Source: Bacteroidetes bacterium HGW-Bacteroidetes-12
GTDB taxonomy: Bacteria > Bacteroidota > Bacteroidia > Flavobacteriales_E > Vicingaceae
Assembly: GCA_002841035.1 (NCBI GenBank)
Contig: PHDR01000083.1
Coordinates: forward strand, 1-9,243
Length of the DNA: 9,243 bases
Direction of reading: 5' to 3'
Of the stretch, positions 6,940 through 9,243 are shown piece after piece (position 1 is the stretch's first letter; each line of letters starts with the position of its first letter). Position numbers and translations under genes: made by a program. The notes beneath the pieces are model-generated. The model did no database searches. It was not told where the DNA came from and was given only the letters and a program-made list of their open reading frames with translations.

Positions 6940-6982
6940 ACTTTACAAACTTTATGAACTTTAAGAATTTTAAACTTTGAAC
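6940..6982 (+). repeat. Degenerate 9-nt repeat (ACTTTAnnA) just upstream of nqrB
   Basis: ACTTTACAA, ACTTTATGA and ACTTTAAGA follow each other at 6940-6966. A 7-nt decayed unit (6967-6973) and ACTTTGAAC (6974-6982) complete the series, ending 7 nt before the nqrB ATG. No canonical TAnnTTTG promoter box is formed. It occupies the translation initiation region of nqrB and is unstructured and A/T-rich. Confidence 0.65.
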
Positions 6983-6989
6983 AAACTAT

Positions 6990-8180
6990 ATGAAAGCATT
7001 AGATGACATTATGCAGAAATTAAAACCGAAAGCCGATGGGAAATTTCCTTTGGCTTACACGGTTTGGGATGGAATGTACACTTTCCTTTTCGTACCCGGT
7101 CATACCAATCACAAAGGTGTGCACATTAGAGATGGAATAGATTTGAAAAGAACAATGGTAATGGTAATTTTTGCCTTAATACCAGCCCTATTGTTTGGAA
7201 TTTATAATGTTGGACATCAACATTTTTTAGCCATTGGTGATGTTGTTACTGGCGACCATGTTTGCACCCTTTTTTGGGATAAATTTATTTTTGGAGCGTT
7301 AAAAGTACTTCCAATCATTATTGTTTCCTATGGTGTTGGGTTAGGTGTTGAATTTATTTTTGCAGCATTTAATAAGCATGCTATTCAAGAAGGTTTTTTA
7401 GTTTCTGGAATGTTAATTCCATTAATTTTACCAGTAGATGTGCCTCTTTGGATGGTAGGTGTAGCAACTGTTTTTGCTGTTGTTATTGGTAAAGAAGTGT
7501 TTGGAGGAACAGGAATGAACATTGTAAATGTTGCACTAACTGCAAGAGCATTTTTATTCTTTGCTTATCCAACTAAAATGTCGGGAGATGCTGTATGGAT
7601 TAATACAAGTTTAGAAGAAGGACAGCAATTAGTTGATGGTTTCTCAGGAGCCACTCCATTAGCACAAGCTGTTAAAGGTGGGACAGAATCTTTAAATACA
7701 ATGAATGCCAGTGTTATGGAAGCTGCTATAGGGTTTATACCAGGCTCTATTGGAGAAACTTCTGCTTTAGCAATAGGCTTAGGAGCTTTATTATTATTAA
7801 TCACTGGTATAGCAAGTTGGAGAATAATGTTATCTACTTTTGTTGGGGGATATATTATGGCTTTATTGTTTAATTTATGGGGAGCTAACCCATTTATGGA
7901 GCTAACCCCAATACATCAGTTAGTACTTGGAGGTTTTGCTTTTGGAGCAGTATTTATGGCAACCGATCCAGTTACAGGTTCGCAAACCAATACAGGTAAA
8001 TATATATATGGATTCTTAATCGGAGTTTTTGCAATAATTATTAGAGTATTTAATCCTGCATATCCGGAAGGAGTAATGTTGGCTATTTTATTTATGAATA
8101 TAATGGCTCCATTAATCGACCACTATGTTGTTGCAGCAAATATTAAAAGAAGACTTAAAAGAGTTAGTGTTAAAGCTTAA
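6990..8180 (+). CDS. nqrB: Na+-translocating NADH:quinone reductase subunit B
   Basis: 396 residues, close to family length. NqrB is an integral inner-membrane subunit with about ten transmembrane segments (for example near 54-72, 102-126, 152-168, 256-274, 279-296 and 338-354). In the known complex it is central to Na+ translocation, quinone binding and electron transfer. The covalent FMN site is intact: D216-G-F-S-G-A-T222, where ApbE-type flavin transferase attaches FMN to the Thr. Other landmarks are KEVFGGTGMN (168-177), RAFLFFAYPTKMSGDAVW (186-203) and FMATDPVTGSQTNTGK (322-337). The N-terminal cytoplasmic extension before the first membrane segment is the feature that distinguishes NqrB from RnfD. 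The ATG at 6990 follows the repeat-bearing gap; nqrC begins 11 nt after the stop. Confidence 0.96.
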   Translation: MKALDDIMQKLKPKADGKFPLAYTVWDGMYTFLFVPGHTNHKGVHIRDGIDLKRTMVMVIFALIPALLFGIYNVGHQHFLAIGDVVTGDHVCTLFWDKFIFGALKVLPIIIVSYGVGLGVEFIFAAFNKHAIQEGFLVSGMLIPLILPVDVPLWMVGVATVFAVVIGKEVFGGTGMNIVNVALTARAFLFFAYPTKMSGDAVWINTSLEEGQQLVDGFSGATPLAQAVKGGTESLNTMNASVMEAAIGFIPGSIGETSALAIGLGALLLLITGIASWRIMLSTFVGGYIMALLFNLWGANPFMELTPIHQLVLGGFAFGAVFMATDPVTGSQTNTGKYIYGFLIGVFAIIIRVFNPAYPEGVMLAILFMNIMAPLIDHYVVAANIKRRLKRVSVKA

Positions 8181-8191
8181 ACTATAAAAAA

Positions 8192-8878
8192 ATGGATGTA
8201 AATAGTAATAAATATACCATAGGATTCTCATTCGTAATGGTAGTAATAGTAGCACTATTGTTGGCTTTTGCTTCAGAAGGTTTAAAACCGATGCAAAACC
8301 AAAACATAGAACGCGAAAAAATGCAGAATATACTTAAATCTGTTGGTGTAGAAGTAACAAGAGATGAAGCTAAGGATGCTTATAATAAGTACATTACAGA
8401 AGAAATTGTACTGAACGATAAAGGCGAACAAATTGAAGGCGATGCGTTTAAAGTAGATGTTTTGAAAGAATATAAGTCAGGCGGTCAAAAGAACTTCCCA
8501 ATTTATATTTATGAAAATGAAGGGAGTAAAAAGTACATTATTCCAATAGTGGGCAAAGGACTTTGGGGACCAATTTGGGGGTATATTGCACTTGAGTCAG
8601 ATAAAAACACTGTCGCAGGAGCTTCTTTTGATCATAAAGGAGAAACTCCGGGATTAGGTGCTGAAATTAACCAAAGATGGTTTCAAGAACCATTTGTAGG
8701 GAAGAAAATTTTTGATGAGTCAGGAACTTACGAATCTATTAAAGTAGTTAAGGGAGGAGTTGAAGAAGGAAACAAACATGCTGTAGATGCGATTAGTGGA
8801 GGAACAATTACTTCTAAGGGTGTAGAAGAAATGTTAGTAAGAACACTAAAAACTTATGAACCATATTTAAAATCTTAA
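8192..8878 (+). CDS. nqrC: Na+-translocating NADH:quinone reductase subunit C
   Basis: 228 residues. NqrC has one N-terminal transmembrane helix (about 11-27) and a periplasmic FMN-binding domain that passes electrons within Na+-NQR. The flavinylation motif is D199-A-I-S-G-G-T205-I-T; Thr205 is the expected FMN attachment point. The position that is Ala in the common SGAT motif is Gly here. Other family marks are IPIVGKGLWGPIWGYIAL (117-134) and DHKGETPGLGAEIN (147-160), the conserved core of the FMN-binding domain. It starts 11 nt after nqrB and ends 12 nt before nqrD, so it is certainly cotranscribed. An ApbE flavin transferase must be encoded elsewhere, possibly downstream of the window. 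Confidence 0.95.
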   Translation: MDVNSNKYTIGFSFVMVVIVALLLAFASEGLKPMQNQNIEREKMQNILKSVGVEVTRDEAKDAYNKYITEEIVLNDKGEQIEGDAFKVDVLKEYKSGGQKNFPIYIYENEGSKKYIIPIVGKGLWGPIWGYIALESDKNTVAGASFDHKGETPGLGAEINQRWFQEPFVGKKIFDESGTYESIKVVKGGVEEGNKHAVDAISGGTITSKGVEEMLVRTLKTYEPYLKS

Positions 8879-8890
8879 TACTATAAAATT

Positions 8891-9243
8891 ATGAGCGAAT
8901 CATTATTTTCTAAGAAAAACATGAAACTTATTAAGGATCCCCTTAATGACGATAATCCAATTACCGTTCAAGTTTTAGGTATCTGTTCTGCATTGGCAAT
9001 TACTGTAAAGGTGGAAACAGCTTTTGTAATGGCAATATCTGTATTATTTGTGTTAATAGGAGCCAATGTTATTGTTTCTTTGTTAAGAAAAGTAATACCG
9101 TCTAGAATTAGAATTATTGTTCAATTGGTTATTGTAGCAAGTTTGGTAATTTTAGTTGACCAAGTACTTAAAGCCTTTGTTTATGATGTAAGTAAACAAC
9201 TTTCGGTATTCGTTGGTCTTATTATTACCAACTGTATTATTAT
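8891..9243 (+). CDS. nqrD: Na+-translocating NADH:quinone reductase subunit D (3' end cut off)
   Basis: The first 117 codons, about half of the expected protein, are present; the frame is open at the right edge. NqrD is an integral membrane subunit that pairs with NqrE. In the Vibrio cholerae structure the two hold a [2Fe-2S] cluster inside the membrane. Seen here: the family opening [20 protein letters not shown] (16-35), [17 protein letters not shown], then [20 protein letters not shown] and [12 protein letters not shown] (105-116). Cys32 and Cys115 fall in the LGICSAL and ITNC contexts of the cluster ligands (Cys29 and Cys112 in V. cholerae, the same offset of three). It begins 12 nt after nqrC. 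nqrE and nqrF would be expected just beyond the window. Confidence 0.93.
   Translation, partial: MSESLFSKKNMKLIKDPLNDDNPITVQVLGICSALAITVKVETAFVMAISVLFVLIGANVIVSLLRKVIPSRIRIIVQLVIVASLVILVDQVLKAFVYDVSKQLSVFVGLIITNCII

Noticed and set aside
7565..7804. 79-codon minus-strand open frame
   Set aside because: It is antisense to the FMN-binding region of nqrB with no independent support.
5539..9243. Rnf complex instead of Na+-NQR
   Set aside because: The first subunit lacks the ferredoxin CxxC motifs of RnfC, NqrB has the N-terminal extension absent from RnfD, and the gene order A-B-C-D is that of nqr.
1..9243. A novel defence, mobile or biosynthetic system
   Set aside because: Every gene longer than 150 codons fits a known chromosomal family. 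No transposase, integrase, nuclease, toxin-antitoxin pair or biosynthetic enzyme set is present, and base composition looks uniform by eye.

Overview
The window comes from an A/T-rich member of the Bacteroidota, most likely a flavobacterium-like lineage. Three things support this: a promoter matching the phylum's TTG-N17-23-TAnnTTTG consensus, a type IX secretion plug protein (DUF5103), and the Bacteroidota-typical families DUF6702 and DUF4833. Start sites lack clear Shine-Dalgarno sequences, which is also usual for the phylum.

Left part (1-5323), all on the minus strand. Reading in the direction of transcription, the order is: the T9SS plug protein (5323-3959), a small exported DUF4833 protein (3690-3175), an AhpD-like/carboxymuconolactone decarboxylase family protein with a CxxCxxxH centre (3076-2513), an exported DUF6702 protein (2271-1771), and an M1-family zinc aminopeptidase that runs off the left edge (1748 to 1). 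DUF6702 and the peptidase are 22 nt apart and look like one operon. The DUF6702 and AhpD-like genes are each preceded by a nearly identical 28-bp element that contains a TAATTTTG -7 box. Both elements lie inside, or at the start of, the longest possible reading frames, so I shorten both proteins to internal ATG codons.

Right part (5482-9243), plus strand. A divergent promoter (TTG-N18-TACTTTTGC) drives nqrA, nqrB, nqrC and the first 117 codons of nqrD, part of the Na+-pumping NADH:quinone oxidoreductase (Na+-NQR). The covalent FMN threonines of NqrB and NqrC and the two iron-sulfur cysteines of NqrD are all present. nqrB-C-D are spaced 11-12 nt apart. nqrA and nqrB are separated by 101 nt, which hold a 7-bp tandem array followed by a degenerate 9-nt repeat.

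I see no tRNA, rRNA, CRISPR array, insertion sequence, phage gene or defence system. The gene content is ordinary chromosomal core content. The unusual signals are non-coding: the duplicated promoter element, the repeat arrays inside the nqr operon, and a perfect 20-bp A/T palindrome. No stretch longer than 300 bases lacks a gene.
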